In this document: piece after piece, positions 35,797 to 47,290 of the stretch
How positions within the stretch are numbered: the first letter of the stretch is position 1
Layout of the letters: each line of letters opens with the position of its first letter
NCBI GenBank assembly: GCA_035610365.1
Contig: CM069433.1
Location: 134,062,545 to 134,126,544, forward strand
Length of the DNA: 64,000 nt
Source: Aquatica leii
Taxonomy: Eukaryota > Arthropoda > Insecta > Coleoptera > Lampyridae
Reading direction: 5' to 3'
The notes under the pieces: generated by a model
The model's database searches: none
Told to the model about the DNA's origin: nothing
The model's input: only the letters and a program-made list of their open reading frames with translations
Program-made: the position numbers and the translations under genes

Positions 35797-37200
35797 TTAC
35801 AGGGTCAATTGCAGGACATAAGCTTCATCCATTTTCTTCCATGTGTCTCTGTCTTGGGCTTTTAGTATCCAATTTTTTCCGTTTTTTTTTCTATCGTGTC
35901 ATCGTGCTTGTGGTCGTCCAACATTCCTTATTGTTTTCGTTGTCGTAATTGTAATAGTTTCTTTATCCACTTTTCGTTGTTTCTAGGGATATGGCCCGTC
36001 CAACGCCATTTCAGTCTCGCAACCTCTTCTACAATATCTTCAACCCTCGTTGCTCTTACGTCTTTGTTCCGGATCTTGTCTCCTAGCATGACTCTTTTTA
36101 TTGGTTGTTGGCAGATTCGTAATCTGTTTGCACTGTGTTTTGTTAGCGTCAATGTTTCCATGCCATATGTAGCCATCGGTAGGATGCATGCATTGTATAC
36201 CTTTTGCTTGAGATTGTTAGGTATTTTGTTATAACTTAGTTATGCGAAAGCTGTCCATGTGAGAATAATCCTTCTATTTAGTTTTGCTCTCTGTTTTTCT
36301 TTTCCTCTTTTGATGTTATGTCTTAAACAGTTATATTCTTGGACATTTTCTATAGCTTGATTTCTTAAAGTGATACTAATATTTTCTGGTCTCATAGTTT
36401 TAGCCTTTTTGATATTAATTTTTAAAGCCTATTATTTGGGACGCCTCGTTTAATTAATAACTTTTCTGCACTGTTACTTACTAAAACTATGTCGTCCGCA
36501 AATCTTAAATTGTTTAATCTTATTCCATATATGTTAATGCATTTATCTTACCAGGGTATTGTGTTGTACTACCCTGGCAAGATAAAGGCATTAATATAAA
36601 TCGACTAAGAGGCTAGCGCTTCATTTCCGGATGGCCTCAGTTTTCTTTTATCCTTCCCTATGGTTAAGGTCGTTTGCGTATGCTACCTAAGTCAAGACGG
36701 AATTCCATTGCATAGAATGCTCTATAAACTTGGGCCAAGAATGGATTCTTGCAGAACTTCAGCTTTTATTTTAATTTTTTGCTTATCTACACTTATTTGC
36801 ATTCCATATTATAAAGCTATTTTAATATTTCCCATTCATGGAATTTATTTATAACTAACTTCCAAGATGCTGTGTTGAGAACGTTTTCTACGTCTAAGGT
36901 TATCACAACCAACTATTTAATCTTGTTAGAACAGAAGCATATCGGTCTAAATGTCACTTTATCTATTCGTTCTTTAACTACATTAAGAAGAAATATAACT
37001 TAGGCTTTTCTCAACTGCATGGAGAAAGTCCGTTTTTTAATAATGTTGTATGTATAACACTAGTAACTATTACTTTGTTGGGAATTCCGTCTGGATCTAG
37101 TGTTGTTCGCGACATCAATCGCTTTGCTTGCATAATGGGTGTCTCATCTCACCGCAACGTACACAGGCACAGATCTATCTTCTCTCTTTTTTTCCCCGTC
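35797..37200 (-). pseudogene. RTE-type LINE reverse transcriptase, decayed
   Basis: Minus-strand blocks in order: DVENVLNTASWK (degraded IDY.KAFDTV block), NNLRFADDIVLVSN (catalytic FADD), then MATYGMETLTLTKHSANRLR, IRNKDVRATRVEDIVEEVAR and LKWRWTGHI, then GRPQARW and WKKMDEAYVLQLTL before the stop at 35799-35797. This C-terminal order (YG.E...L, LKWRW.GHI.R, GRP..RW, W....EAYV) is that of the endonuclease-reverse transcriptase LINEs very common in insects. A purine-rich tail (35765-35796 on this strand) follows the stop. Several stops and frameshifts are present. The stretch from 37200 to about 37850 has Lys/Glu-rich coding sense on the same strand and may be the 5' part, but this is weak. 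Confidence 0.8.
36536..36592. repeat. 23-bp hairpin inside the LINE
   Basis: AATGCATTTATCTTACCAGG and its near-complement (21 of 23 positions) flank an 11-bp spacer, next to the FADD block. A local inverted duplication by template switching is the simplest explanation. Confidence 0.6.
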
Positions 37201-37859
37201 TAAACTCATGTTAACTATCTTTTTGTTTTTTAATACCTTTGCTTCTTCCAATGCTACTCGGACCGTTACTTTACCGTTACCGTTCTTTCCACTTTTTTGA
37301 AGTTTTTAAAGTTCTCTCCAAGAATTCTAATTTCTCCGAGTTATCAATTGATTTTAAGTATTCTATAATCACTGTAACCATTTTTTCCTCTAGTTCGGTC
37401 ACGATTCTTTCCATTTTTTTATTAGTTATTATTTTCACATTTTTGTTATTTTCTTTTTTTATATATTAAGCTCTATGTCTCTTTTGAACTTTTTAATGCT
37501 TCTTATTTTAATTCCCACCTGCAAATCTAAGTTATTTTTAAGTTTGCGTATTCTTAAATTTAGTTGAGAATTAACTTTTCTTTTTCTTTAGTTAACTGTT
37601 TATGTTCTTTGTTACGGCGTTACTATAGCTTTTATTATTCGTATTTTTTAACTATGTACGATTATTTTTATTTCTTCTTTAGAAATTCATTTCATTGTTT
37701 ATCTAGATGTTTTAGCTCATACATCCATCAGTTAATGCAAAGAAATTCTTTGGTCGTTTTTTGTAATTTCTTCTATTTTTTTGTATCGTTTTAATGATGT
37801 TTTCAAAATTCAGTTTGTATCAGATTTTTTCATTCGCACTCTTTTTTGCACACTATTCA

Positions 37860-39690
37860 CAATGTATTTTATTATTACTGTGTCTTTCGTGTTGTCCAGA
37901 TTTTAAAATTTTTTCTTAGACAATGTTACTGTTGTGTTAAGTTTGTCGGTTTACTTATGCTTAAGTTCCGGTATTAACATTAATTCTAACTAAAAATTAT
38001 TTTAGATTTTTGTTGAGTAATTGAACATGACTAGTTTGTAGCAAATTATAAATTAATACTTGATTTTAAACTTTGTAGAAAATCATTTCTTTTCTAATAA
38101 TATAATATTTTCCTTCCTTACAGTTAATTTATAAAGACATTTTTTATTAGTATTTGAGCTTCAAAAATTATGCAGATCATCTTATTTATCTTAAACATTT
38201 CCGTTTTTAAATTGTGTGTAACAGGTATAATCGTCTTTCGAGAACTACTTGTTCAGTTTAAATTCGTTATGGGATATTTTTAAGAAATCCTTTTATGGAA
38301 GTTTTGAGAAACTTACGTAACTGCTTTCTAGTTTCGTTCTTTTAAAATTTCTACGTCATGATTTCTTTTGAGTGGGAGGGAAGTATCTGTGAAAAATGAA
38401 TTTGGAGATAGATAGTGGGTAAAAGTTGCGGCAGCAGTCTTTATTAACTGTACCGGTATTACGTTTTATTTGTCCCTATTCTGTCCAGTGTTTCAACTAA
38501 AATCCGACCATCATATCGCGTTTATTAATCCGTATGACAATCCTGGTCGTAAGTAAGGATTTCCACTTTTACGCATTTATTTTTGGACATTATATGTAGT
38601 GAAACGTCTTTTACTTATCTCATATTCGACTACATATGGTTGTAAGTATGACGCTGCTATATCATAATTTGGCATTTCGAAATAGAACATACACAACTTG
38701 TACTATACTAATCGTTAAAAGCATCTCCATTTAACTTTCCTTAATTAAACAAATTATGAAAAATTGGTAAATGCGTTCCTCATCCTTCTAAGTCAAAGTC
38801 GAGTAGTTACGTTAGAGACGAGGGTTCAAAAAAATGCCGTTATTAAAAGTAGTAATTATTTTAAATATGGTTAACTTTATACTGTTTGATGTTTTTAAAC
38901 TTATATTTTCAACGTAAAAAAGTTAACGCTGATAATTTTTTTAACATTCTCCACATTATTTTATCAACTAAGAACGGCGACACTACTGTTGCCTAAACCA
39001 AGTGAGTTATGTTGTAAAAATTTAATGTATTGCGTCAGAAAAGACGTATGTTTTTTTTTACTTTTAATTTCATTTTAAATATTAAAAGTGATACAAAAAA
39101 GTTTTTAAACCTAAGAAAGCATAGAATGCTTAAAAACCTGATTAATATCTAAATTGAACTGGTACGTAACCAACCTTGAGAATTCTTTTTTTATAAATTT
39201 TTGCAGACTAGTTTTTTATAACATATTTCTTTGCAGTCTTTAATGAACAAATTAATTTTTAGATATTGATTTTTTTTCTTGTCTTGGTCAACTTTTTGCA
39301 AATGTCAGAAATACGTTGACCAATATCAGAATATCTTTTTTTTAGTACCTAATTGGTATTAAAATCACAAAAATTTTGCTTTTTTATAAAATTATGTCAA
39401 AAGTTTGTTTTACCGGTTATATTTTGCGTCTTTTAGTTTTGATAATTGATCTGTTGAAATTAGTTATTTTGGACTAGGCCGGTAAAATGTAGCCGAATTT
39501 TATAACTATAAGTTGGCACTAATACTAATAGTTAATTTTTGCATCTGTCATTTCTGTCAGGTTTATTATTACTAACATAAACCATGTCTGTGTTATTGTT
39601 TGTACTTTGATTTAAAACAAATATTATAAATTTGTATAAAAGTGTTGTGGTCGACGCATCTGGCGGTTAATAAGCCCACGTATAATATTT
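37860..39690. other. Non-coding stretch
   Basis: No supported gene, RNA or repeat. Confidence 0.4.
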
Positions 39691-40043
39691 AACAAATCGG
39701 TGCTATAGAGATCGTAGCATGTTGGTAGTTAGATTAAATAACCGGGAAATTCGAAAAATTGTATCGATAAAACACGAGCGTAATCCACCAACGAATATAG
39801 TGATCATCAGTATAATGGTGGAAAACCATCAGATAGTATTTTCCAGTGTTGATGATTCCCAAAAAGGTGAAACAGCCGTACACTGGTTTTTTAACTTGGT
39901 AGTTTTTGCAATTGTGCTTATGTAGTTACTTACATGATATTCGTTGGTGAATTATAATCGTGTTCTATCGATACAATTTTTAAAATTTTGCGGTTATTCA
40001 ATCCAACAATTAACATGCTACGCTCTTTATAGCACCAATTTGA
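39691..40043. mobile_element. Small inverted-repeat element (~105-bp arms)
   Basis: The left arm 39691-39798 and right arm 39938-40043 are imperfect reverse complements, sharing GTAGCATGTTR, AATTGTATCGATARAACACG and CACCAACGAATA. The ~140-bp loop contains an open frame that is probably fortuitous. This looks like a MITE. Target duplication unclear. Confidence 0.7.
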
Positions 40044-42004
40044 TAATAAATTTGCTTATATTGCTATAAACAAAAATAGATTTATTTTAATATACGCAAT
40101 TGCAGTTAAACTATTAAATTGTCGAGTATATTTCAGAAGCAATTGAATTTTGTTGTTACAGGTTTCAGTTTTATCGACACATGTTATTAAATATTACTAA
40201 AGGCAAATACTTTAACCGTTTTTAATAGATTTATATAAAGAATAGAACAAAAAATGTTGGGTATCACACATCCTGAAAGTATTTTGTGAGTACTCGCAAA
40301 ATAACACTTTCTATACTGGTGACACAAATAACTATTGTATAAATATATTTTTTCTTGATTCATAAATGCAATAATAATTTGTTTATAGATACATTGGTTT
40401 GCGGAATTGCCTCTAGACAATATGCATTTTTAAAATTTAATCGTGTTCAATACAAAAAAAAACAATTTATTTTGTTCTGTCATTAATGATTATTAAATAA
40501 TTAAAAAATGCATTACAAATGAATTTGGTAAATTGTCGTACCTAGTTTGCATTCTATGTTTGACTATGATTAGTATACATGCATGAATAAGCAGCTGAAA
40601 AAATAGTCCTGTATGAAAAGTTAAGGTTTATTTGAGAAAAGTTTTTTTCTTGGTCGATTTTATAACTTTGACAAACATTCTCATATTACAAAGAATAAGA
40701 CAAATTATTTCAATAAAGACGAGATTGCTTCTCGTTCAATACAGTTCTAACTCGTAAAAATAATCAAGGTGAACATCTGCGTCTGATTTTGAAATATACC
40801 TTATTTAGGCTCATTGATCTTTTTAACACGTACCACGAGTTTATTCGATAGCTACTGAAAGACGAAAGAAACGGGTTCATAACGCGAAAGCTTTTCATTC
40901 CTAAAAGTAGTTCTTATTGAGAATGAAATGCTATAGAGAAAATCCTGAACAACGTACAACTGTACTCGCAAATTGTATTGTATCAAAATTTTTATACCGA
41001 GTATGTTTGGACAAGGTAGAATGGGGTTATAGTGCATAAGTACTTAGTACTAGCTATTGAACAGCATTCGTTACACTGCATTATAAATTGTGTGTCTTAA
41101 GTTGAGAGGAAACGACCGAAAGTTGTTATATTGTGAAGACTTAAATATGCTTAAGCTTTATAAAAATTACAATAATAAATAAAAAAAACATTTAAAACAA
41201 ATTTAGTACAGTATACTCGAATTATGAATATAAACATATGTTTTTTATTTACCAAACCATTTCTTCTTTTAAATTTTGTATTAAAGATTGTTAAAAACAT
41301 GTTTTTTATTGATTGAAAAATTGTTAGTTCTAAATAGTAACATATTACTATTATGTATTTAAAATATCACAGTATCCAAACTACGTAGTTATATTTTGAA
41401 TATATATCGTGCAAATAACAGATATTAAGAATTAAAATTTGGTTTTAAACTTTATAGGTTTCTTAAGATATCTGAAAATCTTAATATTAGAACTGCGTAT
41501 AAAATATATATCACTCAAAACTCTCTCTCTTAAACTCTCCTAAACATGGAGTCGATTCTTATAGTAATCGTGATGGACACGGTTTTGTTAACTCGTTTGG
41601 AAGTTTACTAATCAATAACTTTTTATCAACTCGATCAGTCAGGACCAACTGGAAAATGGGTGGAAATGATGACACACTTAACAATTTAAAAAACTTTTTT
41701 GTTATAATAGTACTATAATTTATAATTTTCATTAAAAATTTGGGTTTGTAAAACGAAAAAAAAAATTATAAATATAAATTGCAAAAGTTTAATTACATAA
41801 AATAAACTAAGGAACATAATTTTATCAAATATCTACTATGTATATAATAAATTGCTAAAATTGAAATTTTTTTAATATTAAAATTAAAAAAAAACATTTT
41901 GCATTTTGTTTTTTGTTAATATTAACGTAATTTTATAAATCTAAAAGCTTTTATTTTTATGTTTTAAAATTGTAGATCTACATTTCTGCATAACAACACG
42001 TATA
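40044..42004. other. AT-rich non-coding stretch
   Basis: No supported gene. Two minus-strand frames (40187-40420, 40852-41037) are unrecognised. Confidence 0.4.
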
Positions 42005-42006
42005 TA

Positions 42007-42348
42007 CAGGGTGTATCGTGAGTCAAATGAGCAATATTAAATTTCAGAGAACAATATAAAGTAATTAATGCACTGTTTTATTAATTAAGAACTTTATTGC
42101 TAACACAAATGTAATTAAAATTTTGAATCACAATGTCTCCTTGTTGCTCCCGACACAATCAAGCTTTTTCAATAATTGCCGACGTAGCTCTCTGAAGAGT
42201 ATCTGAGTTGTCATTTTGAATTAGCCCATCTGTGGTTAATTTTTGGTATTCGTAGATTAATCTCTAGTAAACTTTTTTTTGCGTTTCCGTTACAGTAACC
42301 GTAAATAAAGTGGAAATCGGCGTATTCTGTAATTGAAAACGTAGCCAT
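42007..42348 (-). mobile_element. Internally deleted mariner-like element
   Basis: The end CAGGGTGTATCGTGAGTC at 42007, preceded by TA, and the adjoining 130 bp match the right end of the element at 10750-11931. Reading the minus strand from the ATG at 42348 gives MATFSITEYADFHFIYGYCN, the N-terminus of DUF4817-type transposases. This passes within about 40 codons into LIQNDNSDTLQRATSAII, the C-terminal tail. The whole DDE domain is therefore missing. The other terminal repeat was not found beyond 42348. Confidence 0.7.
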
Positions 42349-43250
42349 ATCAAATTAATCTTAATTATTTCGAAACTTCAAACTTTATTTAAAAAATAAT
42401 TGGTACTATCTTCTGCATAGAATTTTTCTATAACAGTTTTTAAATTTGTTAAAAAAAAGTTTCAGTTGAAAAAATTGCATCAGCTAAACAAGTTTCAGAC
42501 TAAAGTATTCCACATCTTCGTTTTCAAGTCAATTTTTTTTTGTAATTTAAAATACTAAAATGTCTAAAAATGCTTTCCCAAACTGTTCGTCTAAATTAAT
42601 TTTAAAAGATCTTTCTTCTTATATAAAAAATTAGTCTCCAAATTTATTGAATAGTGGACATTTTTTTCAAATTTTTAAAAATCCTTCAATTTTCAGTTTA
42701 CTTAAAATTCATAGTCGATATTTCTTTTTAACTAGTTGTTAACCCTATAAATTTAGCTATTTAGGCACGGATTTTCTGTTATGGTTTAAACTACGAATCA
42801 ACTAAACTAAGGTTAATTTTTAACTCTCAGATAATTGGTTAACACAAAACTAATAACCAATGATTTGACAGTATTTTTAATGAGATTAAGTTAACCAAAG
42901 ACTTTGATTGGAAAACCGTCTCTTAGTGAATCCGTAAGTATTTTAAAAATTGTTAAAACATTTAGTAAGAAAGACGAGTTCGTTCAATCTTATTTCTGGT
43001 GGTTTTTTAAATAGTAGCGTAAATTTCGTTTTCTATACTGATACTCGTTAGCTTTAATGTCGAGTATTTGCTTACCACGGGTTTTTTGGTTTTATCAGCT
43101 GTTGTTATATTCGTAAAAAAATTTGAAAAGAAGGTATATCTGTATCTTTTTAAAATGCAAACCTTTGTTTAGATACGTCAATGACACTTTTGTGATTTGG
43201 CAATCCCGTCTTCAACTTTATTTATTTGGAATTAGCTTCGTTCTTCGTTT
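42349..43250. other. AT-rich non-coding stretch
   Basis: Nothing supported beyond poly(T)/(A) runs. Confidence 0.4.
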
Positions 43251-43254
43251 AACC

Positions 43255-43335
43255 AAGGACAAAAAACTACACGTTTTTTAAAGGTGATGTTTCGTGCAGT
43301 CTAGTGTGCATTCTTTTAGGCTTCTGTAATGTATT
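43255..43335 (-). repeat. Degenerate copy of the 6.4-6.9 kb palindrome motif
   Basis: On the minus strand the words CCTAAAAGAATGCACACTAG and CTGCACGAAACATCACC follow the same order as CCTGAAGAAGTGCACGCTAG and GGCACGAAACGTAGCC of the palindrome arms. Confidence 0.55.
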
Positions 43336-43869
43336 TACTAATTGTTAATCAATGCTACAAAACACAATTTACTTTACGTAAAATGCAGAATGTGGCTTTT
43401 GCATTCATGTTCCATAGCAAGGTTAATTATATTATATTATTATAGCCACGTTAACCTTTGAATTTCTAACCCATTTTCACAACCTGCACATTTTTTTATT
43501 CGGTTCACTTACTATTATTAAATCTACTCTATTTTATTTTAAAATCCTACTGCCAGCGTAGTTTCCCTAACATCGATTGCAACGCACTATGTTTACTTTT
43601 TTGTCATATCATGGTTTGTGTTGCTTGTTTTACAAGGACGATGTTTTGTTGTTTACACCACGGAACATAAAACTCTTTGTACAGGAGCGCAATGTTCATA
43701 TAGCAGTTAAAATACGTTTTATTCGTGTTACTTGCTCTATTATAATGGCTCTGATACAATTCTTTATCAGACCTATCTTTTGATGCAACCGAAAAATTAT
43801 GAAAAGCCAGCTCCATACCAAATTTCAAGTTACTAGGACTTTTGGTTCGAGAGTTATCGTGGGTACATC

Positions 43870-43908
43870 GTTACATACACAGAGACACACACACAAACAC
43901 AGACACCC
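43870..43908 (+). repeat. CA-rich microsatellite
   Basis: Imperfect (CA)n with CACAGAGACACACACACAAA, within a repeat whose flank (GGTTCGAGAGTTATCGTG) looks like dispersed insect repeat DNA. Confidence 0.6.
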
Positions 43909-44066
43909 AAATTTTTTTGTCAAAATACATTTTTCTGATTCAGGAGACCTTGAAATGTAAAATTCTACAAAAAAAATTTTGCAAAAAAATTGCGATCGCT
44001 ATACATTCCTTATAGGAAAGTAATACACTGTAAAATTTTATTTGAAAAACTAATTACAAGAACTGG

Positions 44067-45090
44067 TCAAAATGTTTTTTCTAGACAGTAAAATAGTCGA
44101 CATTCAACTTCTTGTTTCACTCTTTGGAATGTCTCACGTGTGAACGACAAACGACGATTAATTCGTTGCTGTAAGTTTTGTAAATCTGCTGGGTTCGCCT
44201 TATGAACAATTGATTTGATGTGGCCAATGAGGTATAATATACTAACTGGAGAAACCTCTTCGTACATGCAGACGAGCCGTCAATCTATGGCTTATCCCCA
44301 CTGCTTTCGGGCAAAAACGCCTAAGATCGATGACGTTTGAAAGGTAAAAGTAAAATTTGAAGGTTGTATGAAAACAATTGGTAAGTATATATACTAAATT
44401 AAAAATACATGTCATTAAAAATTAAATACAAAATTATGTATTTTTAAATAAAATCTAATGAAACTACTATCTTAGAATGACTCTAAAGTTAGGTGAATAT
44501 TATTTTTAAATAGCATTCTACTTATTATTTTTTTGATGGTGGCTGTAAGATTAGTTTTTACGTTAGCCTTCCTGTTTATAAATTATTTTATTACAGATGA
44601 GTTTAGATTATTAAATTTATTATTAAATGAACTTTAAGCAACTAAAATTATCGATTGTAATCCGAACGTTACGATAGTTTGCTTTCTTGCCTGATTGAAG
44701 TGCGGAAATAAATCCGGACCGAATTCGTAGCTATACTAGCATACGGATTCATGTGACTCTCCCGTCAATTCTGCAATTTTGCCAAGCGACGTTGTTGGAC
44801 ACATGGCAACTTTATCCAACATTTCAATTAGACCCTTTCATTCAGAATTCTTGGATGCATTACCTTCATAATTGCTACAAAACCAGTGGCTTGAAATTTT
44901 CGCACAAGAAGTAGCACGTAAACATCGCTAATATTTTTATCTAGATGTTTTGCATTGAACGCAGTAGTCACCCGTAAAGCACATCAATTTTCACTTGCGT
45001 AAAGATAAATTATTTCAACGTTCAGCAACTGAGTACACAATTTTTCGAAATTCTTCTCAGAAAACCATTTCGTATAAAGTTTAATATTGA
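44067..45090 (-). pseudogene. mariner-like transposase relic (N- and C-terminal pieces)
   Basis: From about 44880 to 44680 the minus strand encodes IEMLDKVAMCPTTSLGKIAE followed by LTGESHESVC and EFGPDLFPHFNQ, matching the VL..V..NPHTS.R..A...GIS..SV.RIL region before the DDE domain. From 44267 to 44070 it encodes YLIGHIKSIVHKANPADLQN and RETFQRVKQEVECRLFYCLE, matching the LWG.IKS.VY....DL..RI and C-terminal helix of the same class. The DDE core is missing or unrecognisable in the AT-rich stretch between. Not obviously the same family as the 10.8-kb copy. Confidence 0.55.
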
Positions 45091-45635
45091 CCTACTTCAA
45101 AGTATCAATAAATACGGCATATAAATACCTGTGAAGAATGAGTGAAAGGCCCAAACAAATAAAACAAAATTATAAAAAACCTTTATCTGCTTCTCCTGAT
45201 TGTCGTTATTGAGATAATGGACCGCGTCGTATTGAACCAGAGTATCACTCCCGCTATCCTCAAAAATAACTGCGCTGGATATACAACTGTTTCAAAGATT
45301 TTTTTTTTTAATCATTACTGGCTAATTATTTCAAAACTGTCAAATAGAATGTCACTTTTTTGGTATTTTTGAATTTTTTTAAAATCTTTTATACGATGTA
45401 TCATAAGTGCAGGATTGCATTCCTACAGCCATTTAATCACTATTATTCATGCATAGTAAAGTCAAACTATGAGATGGCTCTGCCATCGTATTTCACTCGT
45501 GTTAATTACCAAAGCCTTTCACCCGAATGTGTAAAGTGGTTACATTTTTAGCTTAAATTGTTATTGCATTGCATTTTATTCTATTATGTATATATTTTAT
45601 TTATATGCACAAATTTTGACCACTCCTTGTTTTCT
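45091..45635. other. Non-coding stretch
   Basis: No supported gene or repeat. Confidence 0.4.
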
Positions 45636-45639
45636 GAAA

Positions 45640-47290
45640 ACATTTTTGCTTATGTCAATGTTTTACCTTTTTTCCTCAGTTTGTTTTGTATTTTATGGTA
45701 CCACGTCTTTCTTGGTCTTTGGTTTGCTTTATTTTTTCGTATTCCAGCTTCCTATATTTGTTTAACCTGTCGATTGTTTTTCGTTCTACACATATGTCCA
45801 AACCAAGTCAGTTTCGGTTTTTCTACAAAATTAATCATTTGTCCAGTTTCTAGTTTTAGTTTCTGTCTTATTACATCAGTCTTTATTTTGCCTCTTCTGG
45901 TTATTCCTCAACTTGCTCTATTTTCGTTTGGTTTTTTTCTAAGTGGGCATTTTTGTTTTCTTTGCTTATCAACATCATTTTTGTTTTCTTTGTCTTTATT
46001 ATCATGCTTCTCTTGGATAGTTATTCTTGTTGCATTTGTAAATTTTTTTGTAGATTTTTGTTTTTTTGCGCATAAGATTACATCGTTGGCGAAAGCACAT
46101 TTTGATACTGACATTAATTTGTTGAATAAGTAAAGTCGGACTTATTACTCCACCTTGCTTTAATCCGTCATTAATTTTAAACATCTCCGATTTTGCGTTG
46201 TTTTTCGTCAATAACTTATTATTGTTTTTACACAAACTTTATTTTGGGCTTACATTCCTTTTTCTCAGACTATTCCGTATTTTGTTTTGTATTACCTTGG
46301 CAAATGCTTTTTCTACATTTAGTAAAGCCATATATTACGGAAACACTGGTTTTTATTTAATTACAATACATTACATGTGTACGCAGCGCACGTGTTCAAT
46401 CACAGTAGCGTTTAGTAGAGTGCGATAAAAACAAAAAAAAACCTATTTGGAAAACCGTGTAAAAGCGAAAACGTGTAAAACAAGTACCGTGTAAATCGAG
46501 GGATAGGTGTATTTGTTTTATGCTGAAATTAGGATCCTGTGCGCTTTTCTCTTTTCTGAAACCACTTCGTGCTTCTGCTAAGTTTTTTTCTATTTGAAAT
46601 CAGTTCATACACTTTTGATACCTCTAGTCTTTGTAATTTACACAGTCTCTGCTGTCGCCCTTTTTGAATATTGGTAATATGATTCGTATCTTCTAATCGC
46701 CCGGTACTTGTCCTGTGTTCCACGTCTCATTTAGAATTTCTGTTAGTTAGTGCTCTTATCGCTTTTTTTCCTTAAATTTTTCTTTATTTCTTCTTTTATT
46801 CATCATGTCCTACAGATTTTCTTTTTTTGATACATTTAATTACTTGTATTACTTTTTCTGCTTTATATTATTTTTATCTTCGTCTTGTGAATAGTTTTGT
46901 TCTTGACGATTAGTAAGATTGTTGTCGGTATGGAGGTCCCAGAAGTATTCTTTCCATCTTTTCATGATATATTTTTCTTCCGTTACTACTTTGTTAGCTT
47001 TTGTTTTCAATTATTTTACTGATTCGTTTTCCTTAGATTTTTTAGAATTGGTGTATTTGGCTATTTCTATTTTTCTGAAGTCTTCCCATGTTTGTTGTTT
47101 AATTTGTATACCATTCCTTTCACTTTGATTTGTTGTTGATTGTAGACTGTGTTTTTTTATTTGGTTTTTTTGGTCAGGCATTAGTTAAATTATATTGTTT
47201 CTTAACTTGTTCTTCTATTTCTTGGTTGTACCATCTTGTTTGTTTCTTGTTTTTATCTATTGTTCTGGTTCCACAAGTTTCTTTCGATGT
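45640..47290 (-). pseudogene. LINE reverse transcriptase relic
   Basis: Minus-strand blocks in order: WYNQEIEEQVKKQYN, MKRWKEYFWDLHTDNN-like, VIKCIKKRKSVGHDE (the KAPG.D equivalent), EHRTSTGRLEDTN (W.TE..P.DWR.), a fingers block, ALLNVEKAFAKVIQNKI (degraded D.EKAFD.V), INDGLKQGGVISPTLL, KCAFANDVILCAKKQ (FADD with the first Asp changed to Asn), and LTWFGHMCRT with QRPRKTW. This is the CR1/RTE-like endonuclease-RT architecture. Every block is in its own frame. The long hydrophobic plus-strand frames here (45558-46133 and others) are its complement. Confidence 0.75.
46335..46510. mobile_element. Probable short insertion inside the LINE relic
   Basis: LINE coding sense stops near 46335 and resumes near 46530. 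Between lies non-coding DNA with ACCGTGTAAAAGCG, ACGTGTAAAAC and ACCGTGTAAATCGAGG, three related words in tandem. It looks like a MITE or SINE end; boundaries are not resolved. Confidence 0.35.

Noticed and set aside
37239..37794. Phe/Ser/Tyr-rich plus-strand frames
   Set aside because: Probably antisense of a Lys/Glu-rich LINE 5' region; no independent support.
45558..46133. 191-codon hydrophobic plus-strand frame
   Set aside because: It is the complement of a LINE reverse transcriptase relic whose motifs read clearly on the minus strand; T-rich antisense of Lys-rich coding DNA gives false membrane-like proteins.
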